In this document: positions 35,448 through 43,326 of the stretch, one piece after another
Numbering within the stretch: the stretch's first letter is position 1
Layout: every line of letters begins with the position of its first letter
Source of the DNA: an uncultured Candidatus Melainabacteria bacterium
Lineage (GTDB): Bacteria > Cyanobacteriota > Vampirovibrionia > Gastranaerophilales > Gastranaerophilaceae
Length of the DNA stretch: 58,612 nucleotides
NCBI GenBank assembly: GCA_934747335.1
Contig: CAKVGS010000009.1
Span: 1-58,612, forward strand
Reading direction: 5' to 3'
Notes under the pieces: model-generated
What the model was told of the DNA's origin: nothing
What the model saw: the letters and a program-made list of their open reading frames with translations, nothing else
Databases searched by the model: none
Position numbers and translations under genes: made by a program

Positions 35448-36392
35448 TTATGATTTAATCAACAAGCTTGCGCCGATAACGCCCGCAGTATTACCCAATT
35501 GAGCAGGTACAATTTCAACTTCTTTTTGAATTGTCATAGCTCTTTTTGCAATTGTTTCTCTGATTGGGTCTAACAAAATATCACCTGCATCAGCAACGCC
35601 GCCGCCGATAATGATTTTTTCAGGATTAAGTAAATTAACTACGCTTGTTAAGCCCATCCCGATATATTCGCCCATAATTCTAAAAATTTGTTTTGCAACT
35701 GGGTCGCCTTCTTTAGCTGCAACTGCAACTATGTAAGGTGTGATATCAGGGTTTGCAAGTTCTCTATATTTAGTAGATTTGCCGCCTCTTATATATTCTT
35801 CTGCTAAAGCTACGATGCTTGGACCTGACGCGTAAGCTTCTAAACAGCCTCTGTCACCGCAACCGCATAGTGGCCCGCCTTGCATATTCAATTTAATATG
35901 ACCAATTTCACCGGCAGCATTATTAGCACCGCGAACAAGTTTACCGTTGATTACAAGACCTGAACCGATACCTGTACCAACCGTGATACAAACTAAGTTT
36001 TCGCAACCAACACCTGCGCCGTAGTTTAATTCACCTAAAGCTGCTGTTCTAACGTCATTATCAACACGGGTAGGAATGCCGAATTCTTTTTCCATAATTT
36101 CAGCAATCGGAACATTTACCCAACCCGGAATGTTAGGCGCAAGTCTTACAATACCTTTCTTGCAGTCAATTTGTCCGGGGAAACCAAAACCGATAGCTTC
36201 AACATCAGTTGTTTTTAGTTTAGTTTCTTTCAATAAATCTCTGATAGCATCTTTCATGCTGTTAATAGTATATTCGTAACCCATTTCTGCGCGAGTTGGG
36301 ATAGAATTAGAGTAAATAATTTTACCTTTGTCGCTTACAAGCGCAATTTTAACGTTAGTACCGCCAACGTCAACACCTATTCTTTGTGCCAT
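35448..36392 (-). CDS. glk: ROK-family glucokinase
   Basis: A 314-residue ROK sugar kinase. The phosphate-binding motif is GVDVGGTNVKIALV. Sugar-binding and catalytic residues lie in VDNDVRTAALGE (catalytic Asp), followed by GTGIGSGLVINGKL and GEIGHIKLN. The structural zinc site is CGCGDRGCLEAYASG. The length and the exact ROK signature favour glucokinase over N-acetylmannosamine kinase, although specificity is inferred. It feeds glycolysis together with pgi in this window. AAGGAG precedes the ATG. Confidence 0.9.
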   Translation of the reverse strand: MAQRIGVDVGGTNVKIALVSDKGKIIYSNSIPTRAEMGYEYTINSMKDAIRDLLKETKLKTTDVEAIGFGFPGQIDCKKGIVRLAPNIPGWVNVPIAEIMEKEFGIPTRVDNDVRTAALGELNYGAGVGCENLVCITVGTGIGSGLVINGKLVRGANNAAGEIGHIKLNMQGGPLCGCGDRGCLEAYASGPSIVALAEEYIRGGKSTKYRELANPDITPYIVAVAAKEGDPVAKQIFRIMGEYIGMGLTSVVNLLNPEKIIIGGGVADAGDILLDPIRETIAKRAMTIQKEVEIVPAQLGNTAGVIGASLLIKS

Positions 36393-36465
36393 TTATAAAT
36401 CTCCTTCTTTTTGCTATTTGATTGTAACATAAAGATGGAAAAGAATTAACCTTTTGTTTAATGCC

Positions 36466-36504
36466 AAAAGTTGGATTTAACTATGTTCGTCAAATCCAAC
36501 TTTT
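36466..36504. terminator. Terminator of the DxNxDG protein gene
   Basis: A 13-bp stem AAAAGTTGGATTT and complement with a 13-base loop, ending in T residues on both strands. It lies downstream of the gene ending at 36550. Confidence 0.8.
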
Positions 36505-36549
36505 GTACTTTATTTGGTGTCGGATGAAATTACCTAATGCGGCATCCTT

Positions 36550-36999
36550 TTAGTAACAAATAAGGTGGTCATCGCCATTTCTATGTGCATTCATTTTTCT
36601 ATTTGCTAAAGCTGTTTTATCACAGCAAGTGCCTGTTTTAGCGCTTTGTTTCATTTCTTGAAGATTTCTGTCATTTTTTACTATCATTTTATCAAGTTGA
36701 CCATATTCATTGTATTGATCCAAATAATATTTATCATCACTGTATCCGTCGTGGTTTTCATCAAAATAAGTTTTTCTGGCTTTTAAACTGCCATCTTCTC
36801 TGTATTCGTATTGCTCAACTTGAACAATTTCATTTTCTGAAAATTTTCCATCGTGATTTAAATCTTCAAAAATTGAAGTTCTAATAATTTTACCATCCAA
36901 TTTTTGAGTTTCGTACATTTTTCCATTTTTAACGGTTTGTTCGATTTGTGGTTGTTTAATTGTTCTGTTCCATAAACTTGAATTAAATCCTGTTGTCAT
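36550..36999 (-). CDS. Small protein with EF-hand-like Asp/Asn/Gly repeats
   Basis: About 149 residues from the ATG at 36999, chosen because AAGGAG lies just upstream; a longer reading would add an unlikely hydrophobic extension. Two segments fit a calcium-binding loop of the form DxNxDGxxxxxE: DLNHDGKFSENEI and DENHDGYSDD. Around them are repeats of tyrosine-rich strands (EQYEYREDGSLKARKTYF, YLDQYNEYGQLDKM), similar to antigen MORN- or YD-like repeats. There is no signal peptide. The C-terminus has a few Cys and His. I do not recognise a family, and the calcium-binding idea is an inference from the spacing. Confidence 0.6.
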   Translation of the reverse strand: MTTGFNSSLWNRTIKQPQIEQTVKNGKMYETQKLDGKIIRTSIFEDLNHDGKFSENEIVQVEQYEYREDGSLKARKTYFDENHDGYSDDKYYLDQYNEYGQLDKMIVKNDRNLQEMKQSAKTGTCCDKTALANRKMNAHRNGDDHLICY

Positions 37000-37209
37000 A
37001 ATTTTTTCTCCTTTTTTATCTCGTGTAAATATTATGGTTGTTATGTATATATAAAGTTTTTGGGAAAAGAAAAATTGCTTAATTTTTAGAATTAATAATG
37101 CTAAATAGCTCAACTATACAATTTACAATAGGTTTAGAGTTTACAAAACTTAATATAAAATACTTTTAAATACTATTTAGAATGTTTTTAATAAGTCAGA
37201 GTGGTAAAA

Positions 37210-37536
37210 ATGGGTATAAAAAAAGAATTAGGTAAAAAAATAAAAAGAATGCGTTTAGCGAAAGGTTATACACAGGATAAACTCTCTGAAATAGTTGATA
37301 TATCACAAAAGGCACTGAGTAGTATAGAGGTTGGTGAAAATTTTGTAACAGCAGAAACTCTTGATAAACTAATTTGTGCTTTAGAAACAACTTCCGAAGA
37401 ATTATTTGCAACCAACAATGTAAAAGATGCACAAGAATTGAAGAATGCAATTGCTCAAAATTTAGCACTCATTGGTGAAAATTCAGAAAAATTAGAATTG
37501 GTATATAATTTGACTAAGAGTTTAACTCGGATTTAG
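37210..37536 (+). CDS. XRE-family transcription regulator
   Basis: About 108 residues. The N-terminal HTH_3 domain is clear: LGKKIKRMRLAKGYTQDKLSEIVDISQKALSSIEVGENF, with the recognition helix around SQKALSSIE. A coiled C-terminal tail of 45 residues follows. The ATG at 37210 is preferred over a GTG three codons upstream because AGAGTGG lies at the right distance. It sits between a minus-strand gene and the biotin genes bioG-bioC. The following intergenic region holds several TTCCC-AATA-GGGAA palindromes that could be its operators. Confidence 0.85.
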   Translation: MGIKKELGKKIKRMRLAKGYTQDKLSEIVDISQKALSSIEVGENFVTAETLDKLICALETTSEELFATNNVKDAQELKNAIAQNLALIGENSEKLELVYNLTKSLTRI

Positions 37537-37544
37537 TTAGAAAC

Positions 37545-37652
37545 TTCCCAATAGGGAAATTATGTTGCAAAAAGCATTGATTATTGTAAAAATTTCCCAA
37601 TAAGGAAAATTTAATGAATATTAATAACTTTTATTCTCTATTGGGGATTAGG
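37545..37652 (+). repeat. Repeated CCCAATA palindromes between XRE and bioG
   Basis: TTCCCAATAGGGAA at 37545-37558 and AATTTCCCAATAAGGAAAATT at 37591-37611 are close direct repeats about 49 bases apart, each internally palindromic. An inverted, weaker unit (CTATTGGGGATTAGG) is at about 37638. They lie just upstream of the bioG -10 box. They could be binding sites for the neighbouring XRE protein, or weak hairpins. Confidence 0.5.
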
Positions 37653-37673
37653 TAATCCTCTTAAAGTTTTCGT

Positions 37674-37681
37674 GCTAAAAT
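37674..37681 (+). promoter_or_regulatory. Extended -10 promoter of bioG-bioC
   Basis: TGCTAAAAT (37674 with the T at 37673) ends 6 nt before the bioG ATG at 37688. No ribosome site is present, so a leaderless message is expected. Confidence 0.6.
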
Positions 37682-37687
37682 GTACTT

Positions 37688-38293
37688 ATGAAATATAAGT
37701 GGCTGAACAAAAAAAATAATGAAGAGTTGATATTGTTTTTTAACGGTTGGGGAATGGATGAAAGCGTTGTTTCACACTTGAAGTCTGAAAACTACGACGT
37801 TATTATGATTTATGATTATAACAATCTTGAGTTTGATTGGAGTGTAATAGATGGCTACGCAAAAAAATATCTTGTTGCTTGGTCAATGGGAGTTATGTGT
37901 GCAACTTTGTTTGACATTGATTATATTCGCAAAACTGCCATAAATGGAACACTTAAACCGATAGACAATGAATTTGGAATTCCGACAAGAATTTATGATT
38001 TGACAATAAAAGGTTTCAGTCCAAAAGGCAGAGAAAAATTTATCAACAATATGTTTTCTAATCCTGAAGATTTGCCGAATGTTTCAAGAGAATTTGAAAA
38101 TCAAAAAACAGAACTTTCAGCATTAAAAAATTATCAAGCGAATATGGATTTTGAATACAATCGAGTCATGATAAGCAATACGGATAAAATTATTCCTACA
38201 AAAAATCAAGAAGCTTTCTGGAAAAAAGAAGCGAATTTGAAAAGCGGTCATTGTCCGTTCAAATTGTTCAGCAAGTGGAGTGAACTTTTATGA
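37688..38293 (+). CDS. bioG: Pimeloyl-ACP methyl ester esterase BioG
   Basis: A 201-residue alpha/beta hydrolase of the BioG (DUF452) type. The start LILFFNGWGMDESVV is typical, the nucleophile elbow is AWSMGVM (Ser about 68), the Asp lies in the TDKIIPTKNQEAF segment, and the His is in KSGHCPFKLFS. BioG removes the methyl cap to release pimeloyl-ACP for biotin synthesis. It is directly followed by bioC with a 4-base overlap. The later genes bioF, bioA, bioD and bioB are not in the window. Confidence 0.9.
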   Translation: MKYKWLNKKNNEELILFFNGWGMDESVVSHLKSENYDVIMIYDYNNLEFDWSVIDGYAKKYLVAWSMGVMCATLFDIDYIRKTAINGTLKPIDNEFGIPTRIYDLTIKGFSPKGREKFINNMFSNPEDLPNVSREFENQKTELSALKNYQANMDFEYNRVMISNTDKIIPTKNQEAFWKKEANLKSGHCPFKLFSKWSELL

Positions 38294-39018
38294 ACAAAGA
38301 TTTGATTCAAAAAAGATTTGCCAAAAATCTTGATACATACAATGACAACGCAAAAATTCAAAAGAAAATGGCTGAAAAACTTCTATCGTTCTTAGATAGA
38401 AAAGACTTTAATGATATTTTGGAAATTGGCTGTGGAACAGGTTTTTTGACACAACTTGTGAATGACAATTTTAATTTTAAAACTTATACGGCAAACGATA
38501 TTGTTGAATCTTGCGAAAAATACGTGAAAGAAATTAATCCAAAAATTAATTTTATTCCCGCTGATATTGAAAAAGCTGTTGAAAATAGTGACAAAAAGTA
38601 TGATTTAATAATTTCAAATGCTGCATTTCAATGGGTTGAAAATTTGGAAAGCTTTATAAAACTGCTTGTTTCAAAACTTAACGATGGCGGAGTTTTGTTG
38701 TTTTCAACATTTGGACCTGAAAATTTTAGAGAAGTGAATTTTGTTTTGGGAAAGACATTGCCTTATTATTCAGCAAAAGAATTGCAGGAAATTATAAAAG
38801 ATTACAAAAATATTGTGGAGCAAGAAATGCACGTTATGGCATTTAAAACACCAAAAGATATCTTGAAACACATAAAATCAACGGGTGTCAATGCTTTAGA
38901 GATGGTTTCTTGGACAAAAACGGACATGCAAAAGTTTGAAAACGGATATAATAATTTTTGTTCAGGAATTCCAACGCTTACGTATCATCCGATTTATGTA
39001 AGGATAGACAATAAATAA
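38290..39018 (+). CDS. bioC: Malonyl-ACP O-methyltransferase BioC
   Basis: A 242-residue SAM-dependent methyltransferase. Motif I is DILEIGCGTGFLTQLV (residues about 42-58). The BioC pattern continues with the Asp of NDIVESC, IPADIE, and LIISNAAFQWVENLESF, then LLFSTFGPENFREV. It methylates malonyl-ACP so that the fatty-acid machinery can build the pimeloyl chain. It overlaps bioG, and their products act in sequence. A REP-like element and a 400-base MITE-like element follow. Confidence 0.92.
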   Translation: MNKDLIQKRFAKNLDTYNDNAKIQKKMAEKLLSFLDRKDFNDILEIGCGTGFLTQLVNDNFNFKTYTANDIVESCEKYVKEINPKINFIPADIEKAVENSDKKYDLIISNAAFQWVENLESFIKLLVSKLNDGGVLLFSTFGPENFREVNFVLGKTLPYYSAKELQEIIKDYKNIVEQEMHVMAFKTPKDILKHIKSTGVNALEMVSWTKTDMQKFENGYNNFCSGIPTLTYHPIYVRIDNK

Positions 39019-39025
39019 AAATTTT

Positions 39026-39046
39026 GTCAGGCATTGCCTGACCTAC
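39026..39046 (-). repeat. REP-like element (GTAG + GTCAGGCA palindrome)
   Basis: On the minus strand GTAG (39043-39046) is followed by GTCAGGCAATGCCTGAC. It is the inverted relative of the copy at 21686-21706. It begins 8 bases after the bioC stop and may double as a transcription attenuator. Confidence 0.75.
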
Positions 39047-39049
39047 TTA

Positions 39050-39497
39050 CTAAAATAAAATCAATATAATTAGGTTACAATATTGTGTCAAAAACTTAAA
39101 ATGAACGACAATCGCGCCGCGAACGTGCAGCGCTTAGCTGCGATAGTGAGCGAGAGAGAGCAGGCTCTGCCTGCAACATCCATTCAGACCACAACCGTTA
39201 GGTTGTAGAAAACGATTAAAGTTTCTTCTTTTTTGTTACTTTTTTCTTCTTGCTTTTTCAAAGAAGAAAAAAGTAAGGATTATTTTGAAATAAAAAGTTT
39301 ATTCTTAAATGTACTTTTCTTTCTCTTTATATGCGATGTAAAGAGAAAAAAAAGTACCAAAAGAAAGAGAAAACACGCTACCGCTTCCTACGCTCTTACG
39401 AGCGTTGAACAAAATGGATGTAGCGGGTGAACCCGCACTCTTGCGCTCGCTATCGCAGCTAAACGCTGCACGCTCGCGACGCGATTGTCGTTCATTT
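39050..39497. mobile_element. MITE-like element with about 85-bp imperfect terminal inverted repeats
   Basis: The left arm (39098-39184) and the right arm (39414-39497) are imperfect inverted repeats, both reading AAATGAACGACAATCGCG inward and both reaching ACATCCATT. Each arm has its own small hairpins (GCAGGCTCTGCCTGC on the left, GCGGGTTCACCCGC on the right). The 229-base centre holds two long AT-rich hairpins (CTTTTTTCTTC/GAAGAAAAAAG and TACTTTTCTT/AAAAAAAGTA) and no credible gene. A second copy begins at about 58532; the match between copies starts about 50 bases before the left arm (39050), so the unit is larger than the inverted repeats. No transposase is present. Confidence 0.75.
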
Positions 39498-39576
39498 GAT
39501 GAGAATTAATTTTGGATAGTAGTGGAGGGCGATTAGCCTGTGGCAATCCTGCTTTTAAGAAATTTTTTAATGTCGG

Positions 39577-39598
39577 TTGGGCATACTTGCCCAACTAC
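39577..39598 (-). repeat. REP-like element (GTAG + TTGGGCA palindrome)
   Basis: On the minus strand GTAG (39595-39598) is followed by TTGGGCA-AGTA-TGCCCAA. It is related to the copy at 20493-20515 and lies just past the prmC stop codon. Confidence 0.7.
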
Positions 39599-39599
39599 A

Positions 39600-40424
39600 T
39601 TATTTTAATGTTCCATAGATTATTCTATCTATTCCCGCCAAATCTTTTTCAACAACAATATCCTTAAAATCTTTTTCCATAAAACTTTTTACAGCGCCTG
39701 CTTCTCCAATTCCAAGTTCAAACAACAATTTGCCGTTTGGTTTCAAAAACTCGGGAGCTTGTTCTACGATTTCTCGATAAAATCTAAGTCCGTTTTCATC
39801 CGCAAAAAGCGCTATTTGTGGTTCATAATTTACTTCATTTGATAATATTGTGCCGAGTGGAATATATGGCGGATTTGAAATTATCATATCAAATTTTTCA
39901 TCATCTCTGACTTTAGAAAATAAATCAGATTTTCTAAAAACGGCACGATTATTAATTCCAAGCATTGTTACATTATCTAAAGCGACTCTTAATGCATCAG
40001 ATGAAATATCAACACCCAAAACCGTTGCATCGGTTTTATGGGCAATAGTGCAAGCAATACAGCCCGAGCCTGTTCCTATATCCAAAACTTCTTTTAAATT
40101 GTCTTGATGAATAAACTCAATTGCTTTTCTTACAAGAAGCTCTGTTTCATCACGAGGAATTAAAACATCAGGTGTTACCTTGAAAAATTCGCCCATAAAA
40201 TAAGCTTCTCCGATAATGTACTGAATTGGCAGTTTTGTATTTGCACGCTTTTCAGCCTTTTCTTTCAAACTCTCGAGCTGTTTTTCACTTAGTTCTACCC
40301 CTTTACATCTATCAAGTTCTGTATAGTGACAAAAATGTTCAAGAAGCATTTTTATTTCTTTTTTTGCTTCATTAGGTTCAATCCCTGCATCAATCAACAT
40401 TTTTGTAATCGTCTGAATGTTCAT
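39600..40424 (-). CDS. prmC: Peptide chain release factor N5-glutamine methyltransferase
   Basis: A 274-residue PrmC/HemK. The N-terminal helical domain is followed by the SAM domain with VLDIGTGSGCIACTIAHK and the catalytic NPPY motif in DMIISNPPYIPLG. RDETELLVRKAIEF is another family block. It methylates the GGQ glutamine of release factors. Its ATG lies inside the end of the upstream 168-residue gene (35-base overlap), so they are cotranscribed. prfA is not adjacent. Confidence 0.95.
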   Translation of the reverse strand: MNIQTITKMLIDAGIEPNEAKKEIKMLLEHFCHYTELDRCKGVELSEKQLESLKEKAEKRANTKLPIQYIIGEAYFMGEFFKVTPDVLIPRDETELLVRKAIEFIHQDNLKEVLDIGTGSGCIACTIAHKTDATVLGVDISSDALRVALDNVTMLGINNRAVFRKSDLFSKVRDDEKFDMIISNPPYIPLGTILSNEVNYEPQIALFADENGLRFYREIVEQAPEFLKPNGKLLFELGIGEAGAVKSFMEKDFKDIVVEKDLAGIDRIIYGTLK

Positions 40425-40896
40425 TTAAAATTCTCTCTATTTCATCTCTCAAATCTAGTTTTGATAACTCTTCTACATTTTTCTTTTCTAAAGAATATTT
40501 TTTGCACAATCTGTCGTAATAGTAAAGCTGTTTTTTTGTAGGTTTTTCTTTTGACATTTTAACTTCTTGCAAAAATTTTCTTTTTCTCTTTTCAAATTCT
40601 TTGTTAGCCTCAATTATTGGTCTTTGTTTTTCTTTATACTCATAATATTTGATACATTCTTTGATATAATCTTCTGTATCATGTAAAAAATCTCTATTAT
40701 CAATTATATTTTCTAAAAAAGGAAATCTAGATGCATTTTGTGCCAAATAATATTTTTCATCATCAAGAAACTTGTTCAATATTTCTGAACAAGTTAAACC
40801 TAAATTTTGTTTCACTAACGCCCTTAAATAATTACATACCCCGCTTTTTTGTGTTTTGTCAAAGTCGGGGTATATTCTGTTTTTAATCTGGTACAT
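40390..40896 (-). CDS. Charged helical protein of unknown function
   Basis: I do not recognise this 168-residue protein. It is rich in Lys, Glu and Tyr. The first 100 residues have conserved-looking aromatic and charged helices. The last 45 (KPTKKQLYYYDRLCKKYS...LSKLDLRDEIERILNEH) resemble the small DUF3072-type motif, in which a PTxxQxxYL segment is followed by a second helix, a module sometimes appended to nucleic-acid proteins. It has no membrane segment. It overlaps prmC by 35 bases. The start is ATG with a weak GGAAA upstream. Confidence 0.6.
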   Translation of the reverse strand: MYQIKNRIYPDFDKTQKSGVCNYLRALVKQNLGLTCSEILNKFLDDEKYYLAQNASRFPFLENIIDNRDFLHDTEDYIKECIKYYEYKEKQRPIIEANKEFEKRKRKFLQEVKMSKEKPTKKQLYYYDRLCKKYSLEKKNVEELSKLDLRDEIERILNEHSDDYKNVD

Positions 40897-40957
40897 TTAA
40901 ACCATTTTCCTCTTTTTCCTTTTCCGTTGCCACTCGCTTTATCAGTATTTTGCCTAC

Positions 40958-40979
40958 GTAGAGTGCAATTTTTTGCACC
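40958..40979 (+). repeat. REP-like element (GTAG + GTGCAA palindrome)
   Basis: GTAG at 40958-40961 followed by AGTGCAATTTTTTGCACC. It is a slightly diverged copy of the unit at 7791 and 23533, placed between two small minus-strand genes. Confidence 0.7.
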
Positions 40980-40983
40980 AATG

Positions 40984-41157
40984 CTACCATTTTAGCAAAT
41001 CTTCAATTCCAAACTTCTTTCCTGCTTCTTCGTTTGTGAATTTCATCAGTTTTTCTTTCAATGGATTTGTCTGATATGTTCGATGTCGTTCTTTTTCCGA
41101 ATGATTAAAATCATTATTTGAAATAACAGTAAATCTCTTTTTTTGTTCAGTTGTCAT
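40984..41157 (-). CDS. 57-residue protein of unknown function
   Basis: A small reading frame with a good ribosome site (AGAGAGG, 9 nt before the ATG). The product begins MTTEQKKRFTVISNND and ends FGIEDLLKW. It is charged, has no membrane segment, and contains a possible helical pair around LKEKLMKFTNEEAGKKFGIEDLL. It is on the same strand as the 168-residue gene and prmC, separated from them by a REP-like element. Its codon use matches its neighbours. No family is recognised. Confidence 0.5.
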   Translation of the reverse strand: MTTEQKKRFTVISNNDFNHSEKERHRTYQTNPLKEKLMKFTNEEAGKKFGIEDLLKW

Positions 41158-41306
41158 TTTGTATTGCCTCTCTTATGGTTAATTATCTCTTATGTATATA
41201 TAAAGTATTTAACTCATAAAAAATTGCCTTTTTTGAACCGTATTATTAAGAATTGTAACAAACAATTTAAAATTTTTCAATTTTTGTAATTTTTTGTAAT
41301 GAAAAA

Positions 41307-41340
41307 TAAAAGCGGGATAATAAGAACTATCCCGCTTTTA
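41307..41340. terminator. Terminator of the pgi operon
   Basis: A 13-bp stem TAAAAGCGGGATA and complement with an 8-base loop, 20 bases past the pgi stop. The minus strand carries the T-run. Confidence 0.9.
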
Positions 41341-41359
41341 TCTGATTTTATAGTTTTAA

Positions 41360-42658
41360 TTATGAAATTCTACCTGGAACAACTACTCCACCTTTCAAAT
41401 TCTTTTTGTAGAATTCTACGTGTGGTTGAAGTACGCTGTCTAGAACTTCCGGAAGTTGTTTATTTTGCATAACTGCTTCAACGATTTCTTGGTAGCAAGT
41501 TGCAAATGCTCTTAATTGAGTTACTGCACCTGCTGCTTCAGGGGTTAAGCCTAGAGAATTTGTTTCAACATATTCTTTAAAGAATGCGCCTGTTGATTCA
41601 TAAGACTTAGTCAAAGCACCAATATAAGCTTCTGCGTTTTCTGCACAAACACCGTTATCCATAGGAACTGTAAGTGCGAAAACTAACTTGTTTGCAGGGT
41701 TAAAGTGTGCTTCTGCTGAGTGGTGCATAGCATCAGGAACTTTTGCAATTTGTTTCAACGTATCTTTTACAGATTCATTTTGCATTTGAGCATGCCAGTA
41801 AACTGTGTTTTCAAACATTGAACCCATGTATTGGTGAACAGATGCTGCAATGCCGTTAAGTTTAGCATCTGCCCAGAAGATACCTTCTTTTAATGCGTCA
41901 TTGATTTCTAAATCAGCAGATAGTGATTGAGAAGAAATTTCTTGAGCAGAACGTAACATTGAAGCCATATCTTCTTGTTTCATACCTGCAAATGCTAGTG
42001 TGAACAAAGCGTGGTCATCAAATGCAGAGAATCTTCCGCCAACGTCATCGTGGATAAATAAATCACCCAACCAGCCGTTTTCATTAGATGTTCTTCTAAG
42101 TTCGCTCTTTTCAGCGTTTTTATCTGTTACAGCGATAAAGTGTTTAGCTGCTGATTTTTTAGCTTCTTCTTCTGATTGACCTTTAGCCATATAAGCATCT
42201 TCTAACATTTTTTGAATTCTCAAGAAACCGTCTTTTGTTTCAAATGTTGAGCCTGATTTTGAAGCGATTAGGTAGTTTGAAGATAAAACATCGTTGCCTA
42301 ATTTGTGTAAAAATCTTGCCAAGCTGATTGAATCAACATCTGAATAGAAGAAAATTGAATCAGAATTGATGTTCAAACCGTTGATACCAAGCATGTGTTC
42401 TACTGTGTGTTTAGAACCGCCAATACCCATAACGCTAAGCTTATTAACACCTGTTTGAGCTTTCAATTTTGATGCTAAAGAATAGATGTCGTCTAATCTT
42501 TTTAATTGTTCTTGTGGTAAGTTTACCCAGTTTAAGAATTTACCTTCTTTGTTTGCACGAGAAGAAAATTCACTTACAAATTCAGATGTCTTAGATGAAT
42601 ATTTTGAAAAATCTACACCTGAAAAAACTGTTCTTAATGATGAATTTTTAGTTAACAT
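41360..42658 (-). CDS. pgi: Glucose-6-phosphate isomerase
   Basis: A 432-residue Pgi of the short bacterial type. Sugar-phosphate-binding motifs are MGIGGSKHTVEHM and ASKSGSTFET, the signature is DDVGGRFSAFDDHALF, and the catalytic Glu region MQNESVKDTL and the later His and Lys blocks are present. It interconverts glucose-6-P and fructose-6-P. AAGGAG lies just upstream of the ATG. It is the last gene of the TPR-GGDEF-tsaE-tsaB cluster, 41 bases after tsaB. Confidence 0.95.
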   Translation of the reverse strand: MLTKNSSLRTVFSGVDFSKYSSKTSEFVSEFSSRANKEGKFLNWVNLPQEQLKRLDDIYSLASKLKAQTGVNKLSVMGIGGSKHTVEHMLGINGLNINSDSIFFYSDVDSISLARFLHKLGNDVLSSNYLIASKSGSTFETKDGFLRIQKMLEDAYMAKGQSEEEAKKSAAKHFIAVTDKNAEKSELRRTSNENGWLGDLFIHDDVGGRFSAFDDHALFTLAFAGMKQEDMASMLRSAQEISSQSLSADLEINDALKEGIFWADAKLNGIAASVHQYMGSMFENTVYWHAQMQNESVKDTLKQIAKVPDAMHHSAEAHFNPANKLVFALTVPMDNGVCAENAEAYIGALTKSYESTGAFFKEYVETNSLGLTPEAAGAVTQLRAFATCYQEIVEAVMQNKQLPEVLDSVLQPHVEFYKKNLKGGVVVPGRIS

Positions 42659-42699
42659 ATTAATTCTCCTTTTCCGTCATTGTTATAATATCATAATTT

Positions 42700-43326
42700 T
42701 TATTTCCCAAAAACAGGTGGCGGTTGAATATAAAGTGGTTTGAGTTTCCGCCAATCTGTTTCGTCGTTATTAATAGCTTTCTCATAAGCCAATTTTGCCA
42801 AAATTTCTCCCAACGGATAATCTGAAACCTGATAAGAAACAGCTTTATCCGTATATTGGCTGAATCTTTCAAGCAAGCTATTGTCAGTAATTAAAGTGCG
42901 TCCCTTAACAAGTTCGTCTACTTGTTCCAATTCAATTGCGCCTTTAATATCACCGTCATAAATATAGGCTTTATTTTTTCTTGCATCAAGTGCAACCAAA
43001 TCATTACCGCCCAAAATCTTAGAAAGAATTTCAAGAGAAGAAACTCCAACAGCCTTGATATCAAGTTGTTGTGCAAGTACTCTTGCAACTGTTGTACAGG
43101 CTCTGATTCCCGTAAAACTTCCGGGCCCGATATCAGTTGCTATCATATCAATATCTTTTGGCGTCAAATTCAATTCTTTCAACACTTTAACAATAGTTGA
43201 AATCAAATATGCAGAATGATAATTTTGTCCATCAGAAACTATTGTTTCACTTCTCAAAACCTTATCATCTTCTGCTAAAGTTATGTATGTCTTATCTAAG
43301 CAAGTGTCAAATGCTAATATTTTCAA
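42700..43326 (-). CDS. tsaB: t6A synthesis protein TsaB
   Basis: A 208-residue TsaB (YeaZ). It has the ASKHA-type start KILAFDTCLDKTYITLAED and the YeaZ signature IDMIATDIGPGSFTGIRACTTVARVLAQ. It has no metal-binding HxxxH, as expected for TsaB. It scaffolds TsaD in making threonylcarbamoyl-adenosine at position 37 of tRNAs. It overlaps tsaE by 4 bases. tcdA, also in the window, modifies the same nucleoside further. Confidence 0.93.
   Translation of the reverse strand: MKILAFDTCLDKTYITLAEDDKVLRSETIVSDGQNYHSAYLISTIVKVLKELNLTPKDIDMIATDIGPGSFTGIRACTTVARVLAQQLDIKAVGVSSLEILSKILGGNDLVALDARKNKAYIYDGDIKGAIELEQVDELVKGRTLITDNSLLERFSQYTDKAVSYQVSDYPLGEILAKLAYEKAINNDETDWRKLKPLYIQPPPVFGK

Noticed and set aside
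37545..37652. Short CRISPR array
   Set aside because: Only two or three imperfect short repeats occur, with unequal spacing and mixed orientation, and no cas gene is present.
39233..39430. Reading frames inside the MITE-like element
   Set aside because: The sequence is made of hairpins and low-complexity AT tracts. The frames cross inverted repeats and have no homologue or ribosome site that I recognise.
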